A stretch of 11,262 nucleotides of DNA from Saccoglossus kowalevskii. Its lineage: Eukaryota; Hemichordata; Enteropneusta; Harrimaniidae. The stretch covers positions 31,537 to 42,798 of the forward strand of contig NW_003126891.1 of the NCBI RefSeq assembly GCF_000003605.2. The letters run 5' to 3'. The translations under genes were made by a program, and so were the position numbers. The notes beneath the pieces are model-generated. The model ran no database searches and was not told where the DNA came from. It was given only the letters and a program-made list of their open reading frames with translations. Of this stretch, positions 1 to 8,255 are shown piece by piece (within the stretch, counting starts at the first letter, position 1; the number at the start of each line of letters is the position of its first letter).

Positions 1-1
1 C

Positions 2-253
2 TACGCTTATGCCATGCGGGTTTCCTATAACAATGCTTTCAGGAATTTTTTTGGATATCCACATGATTGTAGTGTCAGTACAATGTGTGTTGTTAATAGA
101 GTACAAACATTCCCTTGTCTTAATAGAAAGCTAGTATCTTTATTTACTGAACGTGTTTATACATCTACAAATGGCATTGTCTCTGTAATATATAGTAGTG
201 ACATACCTTGGAACTCACAGTCGGTGAGGTACTGGAATAATTTGATTTTTTGA
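2..253 (+). pseudogene. 3' end of non-LTR retrotransposon ORF2 (reverse transcriptase C-terminal region), 5' truncated by window
   Basis: The frame is open from the left edge of the window and ends at TGA 251-253, giving 83 codons. The protein contains a pattern known from the region after the reverse transcriptase domain of CR1/L2/jockey-type non-LTR retrotransposons. It reads YNNAFRNFFGYPHDCSVSTM, followed by a basic NRKLVSLFTERV stretch, an S-x-NGIVSVIY segment and a terminal W/Y-W-NN-L end. In such elements this protein copies element RNA into the genome by target-primed reverse transcription. No frameshift is visible in the part seen, so this copy may be fairly young or simply too short to show decay. 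Whether the rest of the element is intact cannot be judged. Family assignment rests on pattern recognition, and the exact clade is uncertain. A host gene is unlikely because the frame runs into a retroelement-style tail. Confidence 0.72.
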
Positions 254-375
254 TTTTGTAGCAAAAACCTAATGTCTGTTTTTTTTTATTATAAACAGTA
301 ACTCTATTTCATTTTCTCTTTTTGTTCTGTAATTTACTTTATATGGACTCTGTCTGAAATAAATAATAATATATA
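254..375 (+). mobile_element. 3' untranslated tail of the non-LTR retrotransposon
   Basis: About 120 bases follow the ORF stop. They are T-rich and end with TATGGACTCTGTCTGAAATAA and a short A/T microsatellite-like run (AAATAATAATATATA). An AATAAA signal sits at 358-363. A short 3' UTR with a TGGAC...CTGAAATAAA-type end followed by a simple repeat is typical of CR1/L2-like elements, which lack a long poly(A) tail. The right boundary near 375 is an estimate, and no target-site duplication can be assigned because the left end is outside the window. Confidence 0.5.
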
Positions 376-1990
376 GAAGTGTATATATTTAACCTAAATG
401 TACAAGTGAAGGAACACTCTTATGTAAACTGTAATATTTTTTATTAGAAGCACATGCACTAATACATTATAGGTGTGTTTCCATGGGGATAATACGTCAT
501 ATTTTAATGATTCACTATACAACACATGCAATTTTTTGTTTATATGTGCTTGTATTAGAGTGGCACGACTACTGTCACTGCCATATTGTTCCAAACACCG
601 AAACATCAACATTGCTAGCTAAGTTACTGATTGGTTTGTTATGCATGCCTGGAAATCAGTACATGATTAGATCTGGTTAGTTCAAACCACTTTTACAAGC
701 GTATGTTTCACTCAAATGACACGCACCAGACACACTATCGCCAGTGTCCAGACATTACATACATGTACTGTTTAAATACATAACTTTGGCATTTATTAAA
801 CAAAAATGTGCAAGATTAAATAAAATATATTGAAAAACAGTAGCACTGATTTAAATTCAAATGTGTTGTTTGAGATCTCCACTATTATTTTGACGACTCG
901 TGTTCAGGTTGGATTGCCCTAACTTGTTCTAATTATGTAACGGTCTGCAAGGGTGCTTAGCAAACAAGTCGGCAACTTAGCTGTTGCTGTTTTGGTGTAT
1001 GGAAACATAAGGTATTCACATTTTATTTCATTGCTTCCACTCCACACATGGTCAATTCTTTCACTTGATATCTGTCAGATCAGCATTATTTTTTTTTATT
1101 TAAAATTATTGTCAAAAATAAATGCTCACCATCACTACAAGATATGAGGAAGTATTTTTTGAGAGTTAATTGAAGACAATTTAGTAACTCACTAAAACTG
1201 TAAATATAAATATATTAGAACCTACATTTTAGATAATTCAACATGGAGATAAAATCTTTATTGTTTGTAACAAAACTGACAGTAGTACAATAGACAACAG
1301 AAAAGTGTACACATTTTTTTTTTTGGTTGGGGTAAGCAAAAATTATATCAAAATGTCCAGCAGTAAATTCACCAAAATGAACAAAATGCGAGTTAAAATA
1401 CCATTACTGTGTTTGTATTAGAAATGCAAGCATAATACATGTAACACTGTGACATTAACACAATACAATATATCAAAAGAATTGATTGTGTGTACCAATT
1501 TCAACCTACCAGCTTGGAATTTGAATAAAACACTTACTAGTATTCTAGACTTGACAATGTCAGTTGATTGCCATCTATCCAGGGGATCATAATTAATTTC
1601 AATCCCAGTATTTTATTAAAATTAAATCATTTCATTTATCTGCAATATAGATATGTGTGAAGAGGACGTGACCACTAGTTGATTGATGCCAGCAAGTTTG
1701 AAAAGCCAATTGTTCAGTTAATCATAAGCTGTCACCCAATATAAAAGTCAGTTTTTCAAATCTAGTATTATTTATCTAACACACTTATCATAATGCAACA
1801 TTAGAAATTGTATATTATATTAAAATTTAGAAGTATAATTCATCAATAAGTATGTGTCAGCAATCAAGGAAATGTGTGATATTAGGTTGAACTTCAAACC
1901 TTGGTCAATGAACAGAAAATTGTATAATTATTAAAGTATAAATTAATATCATTTTTGTGTGTACAATTTTTATTTATTTAATGATTAGTT
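376..1990. other. Intergenic, no recognised feature
   Basis: This is AT-rich sequence with poly-T runs (for example 1313-1324) and no frame longer than about 70 codons. I found no exon-like segment with matching splice sites and protein similarity. A minus-strand AATAAA at 1257-1262 (TTTATT on plus) could be a distal poly(A) signal for the minus-strand gene, but it lies 2.7 kb beyond the stop. Confidence 0.5.
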
Positions 1991-2337
1991 GATAATATAT
2001 TATTAACCAGATAGATCCTGATCACAGATCCATGTGCATATATTAATAGATTATTAACCAGATAGATCCTGATCACTAATCATTGTGCAATAATATATTA
2101 TTAACCGGATAGATTCTGATCACAGATCATTGTGCAATAATATATTATTAACCAGATAGATTCTGATCACAGATCATTGTGCAATAATATATTATTAACC
2201 AGATAGATTCTGATCACAGATCATTGTACAATAATATATTATTAACCAGATAGATTCTGATCACAGATCATTGTACAATAATATATTATTAACCAGATAG
2301 ATTCTGATCACAGATCATTGTACAATAATATATTAAC
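1991..2337. repeat. Minisatellite, 47-bp unit, about 7 copies
   Basis: The phrase TAACC(A/G)GATAGAT recurs at 2004, 2055, 2102, 2149, 2196, 2243 and 2290. The first interval is 51 bp and the next five are exactly 47. Each unit holds the perfect palindrome AATAATATATTATT (14 bp) and the inverted repeat TGATC-aca-GATCA. Copies 4-7 are nearly identical, while copies 1-2 are the most diverged (GATCC for GATTC, CTAATC for CAGATC, a 51-bp first period). GTGCA in the inner-left copies becomes GTACA in copies 5-7. This gradient suggests expansion from the right side. It lies in the 3' flank of the minus-strand gene and has no evident function. Confidence 0.95.
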
Positions 2338-3117
2338 TCCAGCTTCTCTGTACCTAAAAATGTAGATGTGGAGAACCATGAAGCAGACTTGTATTTGCAT
2401 TGTCATTGCTTGATGTAAATGTATTTCTTAATTGTCACAACATACACAAAACATTTCAGTTATTCTAAACTCAATCAGGTGGAATGTCTAAAACATTGTT
2501 AGGATGATTATGAATATCTGCAACTACCCCGAATGTGTCTTGTATCATTTTTTTTTATCTATTAAGCAAAACACAGAATTCTATCAAACATTTAGGATAA
2601 TTTTTATAATTTCTATAGAATTACAAAGGTGGCGACTATGATTGTATGTGTACCAAGTTCAAATAGTTTAATTTCAGGAATGATGTATGAACCAACTCTA
2701 AGCATTGGTAGAGTGCTTTGGGAAAATAAATAAAATAAAATAACACATGCATGGCATGACAACCTCACATCCTTTAAACAATGTTTCTATGAATTGTCTT
2801 TCAATATTCTATCCTCTGTGTAGACTTTCACCACCTTTCACAAAATTAATCCTGCTTAATATTTCTTCCATTTTTGTCAAAAATTTTAAATCTTAAAATT
2901 ATCTACTTTGTTCAAAATTAACAAAAGAAATTTAAGATTCACAAAAAGAACTTCCATGTACTCTTAATATCTGAGACATGTTAAAATTGTTTTAAAATTT
3001 AAGATTAGCCAAGAAGCTTGTGACTAATATTGCTATGCTATTTGAGAAGCACAACAAGAAATCAATACCTACAATAAATTTGAATGTAGATCTGTGGTTT
3101 GCAGTCTAATTTATTCC
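2338..3117. other. Intergenic or distal 3' flank, no gene seen
   Basis: This is AT-rich sequence without credible coding potential. An A-rich simple repeat of AAATA type lies at 2723-2742, just after TTGGTAGAGTGCTTTGGG. That phrase resembles the A-box part of a tRNA-derived SINE followed by its A-rich tail, but no B-box could be placed, so this is only a possibility. A minus-strand AATAAA (TTTATT on plus) lies at 3110-3115. Confidence 0.4.
3110..3115 (-). terminator. Candidate poly(A) signal AATAAA for the minus-strand CROT-like gene
   Basis: Reading the minus strand from the stop codon at 3984, this is the first exact AATAAA, about 870 nt downstream. If used, it gives a 3' UTR of roughly 0.9 kb that crosses a copy of the ~150-bp repeat. 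No clear GU-rich downstream element was identified. A hexamer is a weak signal in AT-rich DNA, and 1257-1262 is an alternative. Confidence 0.25.
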
Positions 3118-3400
3118 AGAGTACTTCTTTGAGATATCAAATTAGCTAATAATAATTGATTACAATATGCATGTTTTTCAACATTAAACAAATCATGTCT
3201 GTGGATTAACCCAGAACATATATGTACCCAATTTCAATAAAATGAGATGATTATGCAAATTAGGTAATTAATATGAAAAGATTTTAACCGAAAACGGAGA
3301 AGGTCTGTGCATTGTTCTAGAGCATCTATGTTCCAATTATTAGGTAATAATATGCATGGATTTTAACCCCAAATCTGACCAGCGGATACTAGTGGAATAC
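3118..3400 (+). repeat. ~150-bp AT-rich repeat, cluster 1 (about two degenerate copies)
   Basis: The order of blocks matches the larger arrays further right. There is an AGTACTT...GAGATATCA block, then TAATAATAATTGATTA, then an ATGCATG...TTAA stretch, AATCATGTCTGTG and ATGTACCCAATTTCA. After that comes TTATGCAAATTAGGTAATTA (3251-3270), and a second, shorter copy ending in ATTAGGTAATAATATGCATGG. Orientation is the same as in the other two clusters. It grades into a CA/TA-rich stretch (ACATACAGACATACACACA) near 3410-3430, similar to the microsatellite that ends the second cluster. Confidence 0.8.
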
Positions 3401-3983
3401 ATACAGTGTACATACAGACATACACACAAGGTAATATAAAGAATTCCATTGATTATGCACAAAATGGGTGTATCAACATTGTAATGAGAGGTAAATATAG
3501 TGTTCAAATGGTTTAAGAAAATTACAGACTTTAAATAACAGGTTTGCATTGAAAAACAGAAATGAGCACCACAAAATAACAGACAGCTGTAACATTCAAA
3601 AGTAAACAACTGCAGAAAACACAAATTTAAAATATTTGTCTTAAAATCTACAAACTCAATGTTAAACATAAAAAAAACAATCAGTCTACAGAATCAACAA
3701 AAATCTTAATTACAATATGTTCATTAGTGAATGAAGAATGAATAAATCATTTTGAACAACTTTTAGAAAATCATTCCAAAGCCAAGAAAATTAATAATGT
3801 TTTAAATTTTACGAGAATAAAATCATTACCCAAAGAATATTCCTCAAACAGGATACCTGTCTGGATATCATAATTTTGATAGATTATTAGGTTGTTACTG
3901 AGAAGTTCAGCCAATAGAAATGATTGTTAGTTAGCAGCTCCCAAAAAGGACTACAGTGTATACCAAGTTCAGGTTTATGCTCA
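3401..3983 (-). other. Probable 3' UTR and flank of CROT-like gene
   Basis: This is the sequence directly downstream of the stop codon on the minus strand. It is AT-rich, with no conserved coding signal. A 110-codon frame here (3340-3669, minus) has no recognisable similarity and partly reads repeat DNA. No AATAAA is found on the minus strand in this interval, so the transcript end is likely further left, or a variant signal is used. Confidence 0.45.
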
Positions 3984-4104
3984 TCATAATTTAGAATTGA
4001 TAACAATAGAAAACATCTGATTCAAGCAGTTCTCCCAGGTCTTCTCAAACCGTTCACTATCAGTTTCTCTGTCAGACTTCCAGGAAGTTACAATTATCCG
4101 AACT
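3984..4104 (-). CDS. CROT: Peroxisomal carnitine O-octanoyltransferase, last coding exon with PTS1
   Basis: This exon reads one base that completes a split Gln codon, then 39 residues and TGA (3984-3986). The acceptor is a T-rich tract ending CATATTAG (AG at 4105-4106). The peptide starts VRIIVTSWKSDRETDSERF; SWKSxxETD is the block expected in CROT just before the C-terminal helix. The protein ends in Ser-Lys-Leu (codons 3987-3995), the canonical PTS1 signal that directs import into the peroxisome matrix through PEX5. CROT transfers medium-chain acyl groups, mainly octanoyl, from CoA to carnitine so that chain-shortened products of peroxisomal beta-oxidation can leave for mitochondria. The closest alternative is carnitine O-acetyltransferase, which may also carry a PTS1. 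The exon belongs with 7283-7402 and 9909-10081; no stop or frameshift interrupts the frame. Confidence 0.93.
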
Positions 4105-4569
4105 CTAATATGGAAAAAAACAAACATCAGTTCAATATTTTGTCAATAAGTGAAATATATTTTTAGGGTGTATGATTGAAGTAGTTTTCATCTTTGAGCG
4201 CCATGAGCAGTATTTGTTTGTTATTTCTGTCATAATCCATGTAATAATACTGAGAGCATGTGTGTAAACAGTCTGTAAAGAAACAAGACATGAATGTCAC
4301 AGTCCCCGTTATTTAATTATAAAATACTCATGCTAAAATAATACATGGAACATCTGCAAACAATTGAATTAATATGTACTCTATGTGGGTACAACTCATC
4401 ATAAAGTGATTTCCCTTAATCTGATAACTGAAAACTTTCATTGACCGGAGTCCAAAATCTCAAAGTACACAAGTGCAACTAAACTATGTCTCATAAATGC
4501 TCAAGAAACTGCATTCATAAATCTGAGTAAACCTTGATGTATCTTTAATAACAACTTAACTTCCTTGTT
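4105..4569 (-). other. CROT: Last intron of CROT-like gene, left unique part
   Basis: This is the exon-proximal end of the 3178-bp last intron (4105-7282). The minus-strand acceptor and T-rich tract are at 4105-4125. The rest is AT-rich, with no internal exon or repeat I can name. A short AGTCCCCGTT at 4302-4311 matches one arm of the hairpin at 6654-6682, in inverted orientation. At 10 bases this may be chance. Confidence 0.6.
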
Positions 4570-4659
4570 AATTCAGGTCTTTGTATATTACCAGGACCTG
4601 GGTTTGTTTCAGTATCACCACTATAATTCCCATCTGTCACTGATTCAGATCAAGGTCAT

Positions 4660-4780
4660 GACCAGGTCAAAGAAAGCTAAGAAAGAACTCCCGTGTGCTG
4701 AGAGTATTGAAGAAACATTAAAAATTAATTCAAAATTACTTGTACTTGAGATATTGATGGAATAGCTGAAAACTAATTAT
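4660..4780 (+). repeat. Left arm preceding the ~150-bp repeat array (copy A)
   Basis: The 35 bases at 4667-4701, centred on AAGAAAGAACTCCCGTGTGC, match 7732-7766 at 31 of 35 positions. In both places the block lies upstream of a ~150-bp repeat array in the same orientation, at about 85-160 bp. Shared arm plus array order suggests that the two intronic clusters descend from one element with a defined left part. The exact left boundary is not visible. Confidence 0.6.
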
Positions 4781-5905
4781 GTAAATCAGGTAACTGATAT
4801 GAACAGATTTGAGTGTAAAACTAATAAGGCCTGTGTAATGTAATATCTATGTACCAAGTTTCATTGAAATGTGATTAGAACAAAAAAACTATGAATTATT
4901 ATTATTATTGGGTCTCTGCATAGTCCTAGGTTCATTGAAATGTGATGATGAATACTCTTTAAAAGTTTCATTAAAATCCAATTAGTGGTTCTTTATATAT
5001 CAGTGGAACATTCATGGAAAAAAATAACTAATTATGGGAATTAGGTAATCCACAATTATTTACCCTAAAACTAATCAGGTCTCTGCATAGTCCTAGGGGA
5101 TCTATGTAGCAAGTCTCATTGAAATATGATGATCAATACTTGAGTTATCAGACAAAAAGCTGAAAATTAACTAATTATGCTAATAAGGTGATTAATATGC
5201 ATACATATTTACCCCAACATTAATCAGGTCTCTGCACAGTCCTTAAGAAACTATGTACCAAATTTCATTGAAATGTGATGATTATTACTTGAAATATCGA
5301 AAGCTGAAAATTAATTAACTATGCAAATTAGATAATTAATATGTACTGATATTACCCTAAAAACTATCAGGTCTGTGCAGTGTCCTATGACATCTATGTA
5401 CCAAGTTTCATTGAAATGATTCCTACTTGTAATATCAAAAGCTGAAAATTAATTAATTATGCAAATTAGGTAATTAATATGTACTGATATTACACTAAAA
5501 ACTATCAAGTCTGTGCAGTGTCCTATGATATTTATGTACCAAGTTTTTTTGAAATGTGATGATTAGTACTTGAGATATCAGTGGAAAAGCCAAAAATTGA
5601 TTAATCATTATGCAAATTAGGTAATTAATATTGCACAAATTTTTACCCAAAACTAATCAAATCTGCGCATAAGTTCAGAGCATCTATGTGCCAAGTTTCA
5701 TCAAAATCCAATGAGTGGTTCTTTAGATATTCGTGGAACAGTCATGGAACAACTAAAAACAGCTAATTATCATGCAAATTAGGTAATTAATATACATGGA
5801 TTTTTACCAAAACCTAATCAAATCTGCGCATTGGCCCAGAGCATCTATGCACCAAGTTTCATCAAAAACAGATGTATGGTTCTTGAGATAGCAGTGGAAC
5901 AGACG

Positions 5906-5906
<1 letters not shown>
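4781..5906 (+). repeat. ~150-bp AT-rich tandem repeat, cluster 2 (about 7 units)
   Basis: The landmark of the AATTAGGTAATTAAT block recurs near 4789, 5044, 5187, 5331, 5469, 5620 and 5782. Intervals are 255 (disturbed), 143, 144, 138, 151 and 162 bp. The unit order is TAATTATGCAAATTAGGTAA, TTTACCCTAAAACTAATCAG, GTCTGTGCATAGTCC, ATCTATGTACCAAGTTTCAT, TGAAATGTGATGA, TACTTGAGATATCAGTGGAA. Units are 70-90% alike by eye. The last two (from about 5600) form a subtype with AATCAAATCTGCGCAT and TCATCAAAA, and the array then runs directly into the (AC)n tract. It lies within the last CROT intron. The six-frame reading shows no meaningful protein. Confidence 0.93.

Positions 5907-5985
<79 letters not shown>
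5907..5985. repeat. (AC)n microsatellite, about 39 repeats, uninterrupted
   Basis: This is a pure AC dinucleotide tract of 79 bases, bordered by ACAGACGA on the left and TACAGACACAC on the right. It follows immediately after a ~150-bp repeat unit ending AGCAGTGGAACAGACG. Its length and purity imply high mutability and probable length polymorphism. The long Thr-His and Cys-Val frames across it are artefacts of the repeat. Confidence 0.98.
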
Positions 5986-5989
<4 letters not shown>

Positions 5990-6030
5990 GACACACTAAC
6001 TGCAAAGACAATAGCATTACAATCTAAGCT

Positions 6031-6136
6031 AATTATTTATTCTGAGCATGCTCAATTGCTCTGTCTGTGCAGTAGGGAGAGGTAATTTTTGATGAAAATC
6101 TTGAAATAGACCCATTAAAGATTTTCAGTTCTGAAA
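6031..6136 (+). repeat. ~105-bp direct repeat, copy 1
   Basis: This block is homologous to 6422-6525, with the same start (AATTAT...TTCTGAGCATGCTCA). Both also carry TTGCTCTGTC, GTAG..GAGAGGTAATTTT, ATGAAAATCTTGAAA, AGACC and ATTTTCAG. It begins with the 12-bp perfect palindrome TGAGCATGCTCA (6043-6054). About 15% of positions differ between copies. The copies are 388 bp apart and in the same direction, with ~285 bp of unremarkable AT-rich DNA between them. Confidence 0.88.
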
Positions 6137-6421
6137 CAAAAAATTATGTTTTTCGAAATAAAAAATTTAAATAGTGCATAATATGTAATAATAATTTTAA
6201 ATTCATGATTATAAGGCATGCTGTATCTTCTTACTTTTTGTGAATATTTTCTGTTTAACACAAATTCTTAGTCTCAGTGTTTTTGGTTTCTTAGTGACAG
6301 CTCTGTATTTTTAATGTATAGTGCAAACTGAGTTTTTTTTTTCCTTTAGTTAGGTTTGAATACATTAGGTAAAACTTGTGAATCAGAAATCAGGAATTCA
6401 TGAATCTGAATTTAACAGAAT

Positions 6422-6690
6422 CAATTATTCTGAGCATGCTCAGTTGCTCTGTCAGTGTAGTAGAGAGAGGTAATTTTGCATGAAAATCTTGAAAAAGACC
6501 GACTTAGGATTTTCAGATCTGGAAAAAAAATTTACGTGCATATGTAACACAGACTTGTTCATCAACCTGCCAAGTTTCATTGACATCTGCTGCACAGTCC
6601 CTGAGAAAATGTGAGAGATAACTTGAAAATGAGAAAAAAAGTAAATCTAGTACTCCCCTTTCAGGCTTCGCCTGAACGGGGACTAAAAAA
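6422..6690 (+). repeat. Direct repeat copy 2 continuing into a core motif and a GC-rich hairpin end
   Basis: 6422-6525 repeats 6031-6136, including the palindrome TGAGCATGCTCA at 6431-6442. It continues with CCAAGTTTCATTGACATCTG near 6570, which matches the core of the ~150-bp repeats (CCAAGTTTCATTGAAAT...). After CACAGTCCCTGAGAAAATG, also resembling the ~150-bp unit, it ends in the hairpin at 6654-6682 and an A-run. The organisation looks like the 3' part of a non-autonomous element, with copy 1 as an incomplete relative. The family is not identified. Confidence 0.55.
6654..6682. repeat. GC-rich hairpin (12-bp stem, one mismatch, 3-nt loop)
   Basis: Arms TCCCCTTTCAGGC (6654-6666) and GCCTGAACGGGGA (6670-6682) pair with a single T/C mismatch around the loop TTC. 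In a region of about 30% GC this stem is more than 60% GC. It is followed by CTAAAAAAA. In animals this is not a transcription terminator; it is more likely the structured end of a transposable element. A Helitron-type 3' end is one idea, but the ~1 nt gap to CTAA is shorter than the usual ~10 nt. Confidence 0.8.
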
Positions 6691-7282
6691 ATGTTCACAC
6701 TATATGCATGCTAAACATCTTACAGGTGTCTAAATAGCTCTGCCGTCTTTGTAGAGTGTCTTCCTCAAAACTAAGTTGATATTGTTCTGTCTGATGAGAT
6801 ATTAACCATTAGCCCACAGTCCTGGAGGGACTGTGATTAGCCATGGTTATTAGGGTTCCAACAATGTTTCTATCACAACCATCTATGTTGGTTGTTGCCA
6901 TGGCAATTACAATTGTTTTCATCTTGTCACAAATCTCGTGGAGGTCAACCAACGTCACCTACATAAAAAGCTAGTAGTTTTCAAGAAGAGGTCGAAAATA
7001 GCATTTTTTTTACCAAAAATATTCGCTATGCAACATGTCACATGATTACTATTTAAAAATAATCAAGTTTCCATCCAAGACCAAAAAAAAAAGAGCAGGA
7101 ACTGTCACAAAATGACCAAACCAAACCAGTTGTAACCACACAATGTCAATACTTATACTGGTAATCATTAAAGTAGAAAGAAATTGAAATATCTTTTGTT
7201 ACCAAAAAAAATCTGAGAAAGCCAAATTCTAAGACACCTCATCCTGATGGAGTCTCAATAAATATTGCAGAAAAAAACTTAC
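6691..7282 (-). other. CROT: Last intron of CROT-like gene, right part near the donor
   Basis: The minus-strand donor GTAAGT is at 7282-7277. An inverted repeat CACAGTCC-tggag-GGACTGTG lies at 6815-6835, nested in TAACCAT/ATGGTTA arms (6792-6798, 6843-6849). A near-palindrome GTTGCCATGGCAAT sits at 6894-6907. No exon was found here. Confidence 0.6.
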
Positions 7283-7402
7283 TGTTGTTGAGGTATACAA
7301 TAAAATACCCCATAACCATTTTGACACATTGGTGGAACAAATCCAAGCTCGGTCGTGTAGCCAGTAAAACTGGTAGATAAAATGTAGTTACCATTCCCAC
7401 CG
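7283..7402 (-). CDS. CROT: Peroxisomal carnitine O-octanoyltransferase, penultimate coding exon
   Basis: This 120-nt exon has the acceptor TGCTTTCAG (AG at 7403-7404) and donor GTAAGT (7282-7277). It contains the last base of a split Ser codon, 39 codons and the first two bases of a Gln codon. The peptide opens GGNGNYILSTSFTGYTTELG and ends with NGYGVFYCIPQQ. LSTS (STS codons 7369-7377) is the conserved strand of carnitine acyltransferases that helps bind carnitine and CoA, and NGYG is a second family signature. The Gly 12 residues after the start of STS (codon 7342-7344) falls where, as I recall, CROT has a Gly and carnitine acetyltransferase a bulky Met that closes the acyl pocket. This favours medium-chain (octanoyl) specificity. 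A different minus frame is open for 110 codons here, but only this frame fits the family and the neighbouring exons. Confidence 0.95.
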
Positions 7403-7731
7403 CTGAAAGCAAGACATAATTTAAATTAGATGCGTCATAAATACTAGAAATATATACTTCAAGTATTTGAAGTATTTGATTTGTTGAGGGTGATTTCACT
7501 ACAATGCAAGAAATACAAGTTGTTATATTTAAACATTTACATATTCTGAAGAAGACAGACTGTCCTTTCAAATAGCATTATTGTATTCAGATGTAATAGT
7601 AACTAAATCAATTTTTGACTCTGGATTTTAATAAATGCATTAGACACCATGTAGACTCAATCTGAGTATCTGACAAGCAAACGTGTTTGTTTTTTGGATC
7701 TACCAATGTAGTGAGTAAATGCAGCAGTTAA

Positions 7732-7766
7732 TCAAAGAATTCTTAGAAAGAACTCCTGTGTGCTGA
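7732..7766 (+). repeat. Left arm preceding the ~150-bp repeat array (copy B)
   Basis: Bases TCAAAGAATTCTTAGAAAGA followed by ACTCCTGTGTGCTGA match 4667-4701 at 31 of 35 positions. The repeat array begins about 110 bp further on. Confidence 0.6.
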
Positions 7767-7874
7767 AGGCATTTGAGGAGTACTGTATTTACTATATTAG
7801 AAGCACATCTTCATTACACATAAAGCATTGTACTTATTGAATGCAAAATGTCTTATTTTTACAGTAAGCACACG

Positions 7875-8255
7875 TTAATATGCATGAACTTTATCCAAAA
7901 ACTGATAGAAACTGTGCATTATCCTAAAGCATCTATGTATCAAGTTTTATTGATGGTACTTGAGAAAAAGTGAAAATGCTTAAAACTGGCTAATTAATAT
8001 GCAAATTAGGTAATTAATATGGACAGCATTTCAACCAAAACTAATCAGTACTGTGCATTATCCCAAAACATCTATGTACTAAGTTTCAATGTAATCTGTT
8101 TGATAGTGCATGAGAAACAGGTAAAAATACTTAAATCTGGTCTGCGCATTATTCCACAGAATCTATGTACCAAGTTTTATTGAAATCAGTTTAATAGTAC
8201 ATGTACATGAGAAACAAGTGAAAATGCTTAAAATTTGGTTAATTAATATGCAATG
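7875..8255 (+). repeat. ~150-bp AT-rich repeat, cluster 3 (about three partial units)
   Basis: ATCTATGTA(T/C)(C/T)AAGTTT blocks recur near 7931, 8071 and 8161, each preceded by CTGTGCATTATCC or CTGCGCATTATTCC and followed by a TGAGAAA block. TAATTAATATGCAAATTAGG is at 7991-8010. Units differ from cluster 2 in the segment after GTTT (TTGATGGTACTTGAGAAAAAG), forming another subtype. Orientation is the same as in the other clusters. This cluster lies in the intron between the exons at 7283-7402 and 9909-10081. Confidence 0.88.

Noticed and set aside
394-1147. Short open frames of 60-75 codons on both strands
   Set aside because: Their lengths are as expected by chance, with no family signature, splice context or codon pattern.
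1991-2337. CRISPR array
   Set aside because: The units are contiguous 47-bp tandem copies with no unique spacers, and the genome is eukaryotic.
3340-3669. Minus-strand frame of 109 codons in the 3' flank
   Set aside because: It has no similarity I recognise, its composition is that of translated AT-rich DNA, and it partly reads a ~150-bp repeat copy.
5640-5900. Recurrent minus-frame peptide (YLKNH...DETW-IDAL) in neighbouring repeat units
   Set aside because: The similarity follows from DNA-level repeat homology. Each segment is about 30 codons, lacks a start and ends in a stop, so coding is not supported.
5804-6085. Cys-Val and Thr-His rich open frames on both strands
   Set aside because: They are translations of the (AC)n tract, which has no stop codons in these frames.
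6654-6690. Rho-independent terminator
   Set aside because: The context is eukaryotic intron DNA, and the hairpin is followed by A, not T, on the plus strand. It better fits an element terminus.
7239-7571. Minus-strand open frame of 110 codons with hydrophobic segments
   Set aside because: It overlaps the true CROT exon in another frame and runs through both splice sites. Only the alternative frame matches the acyltransferase family and the exon phases.
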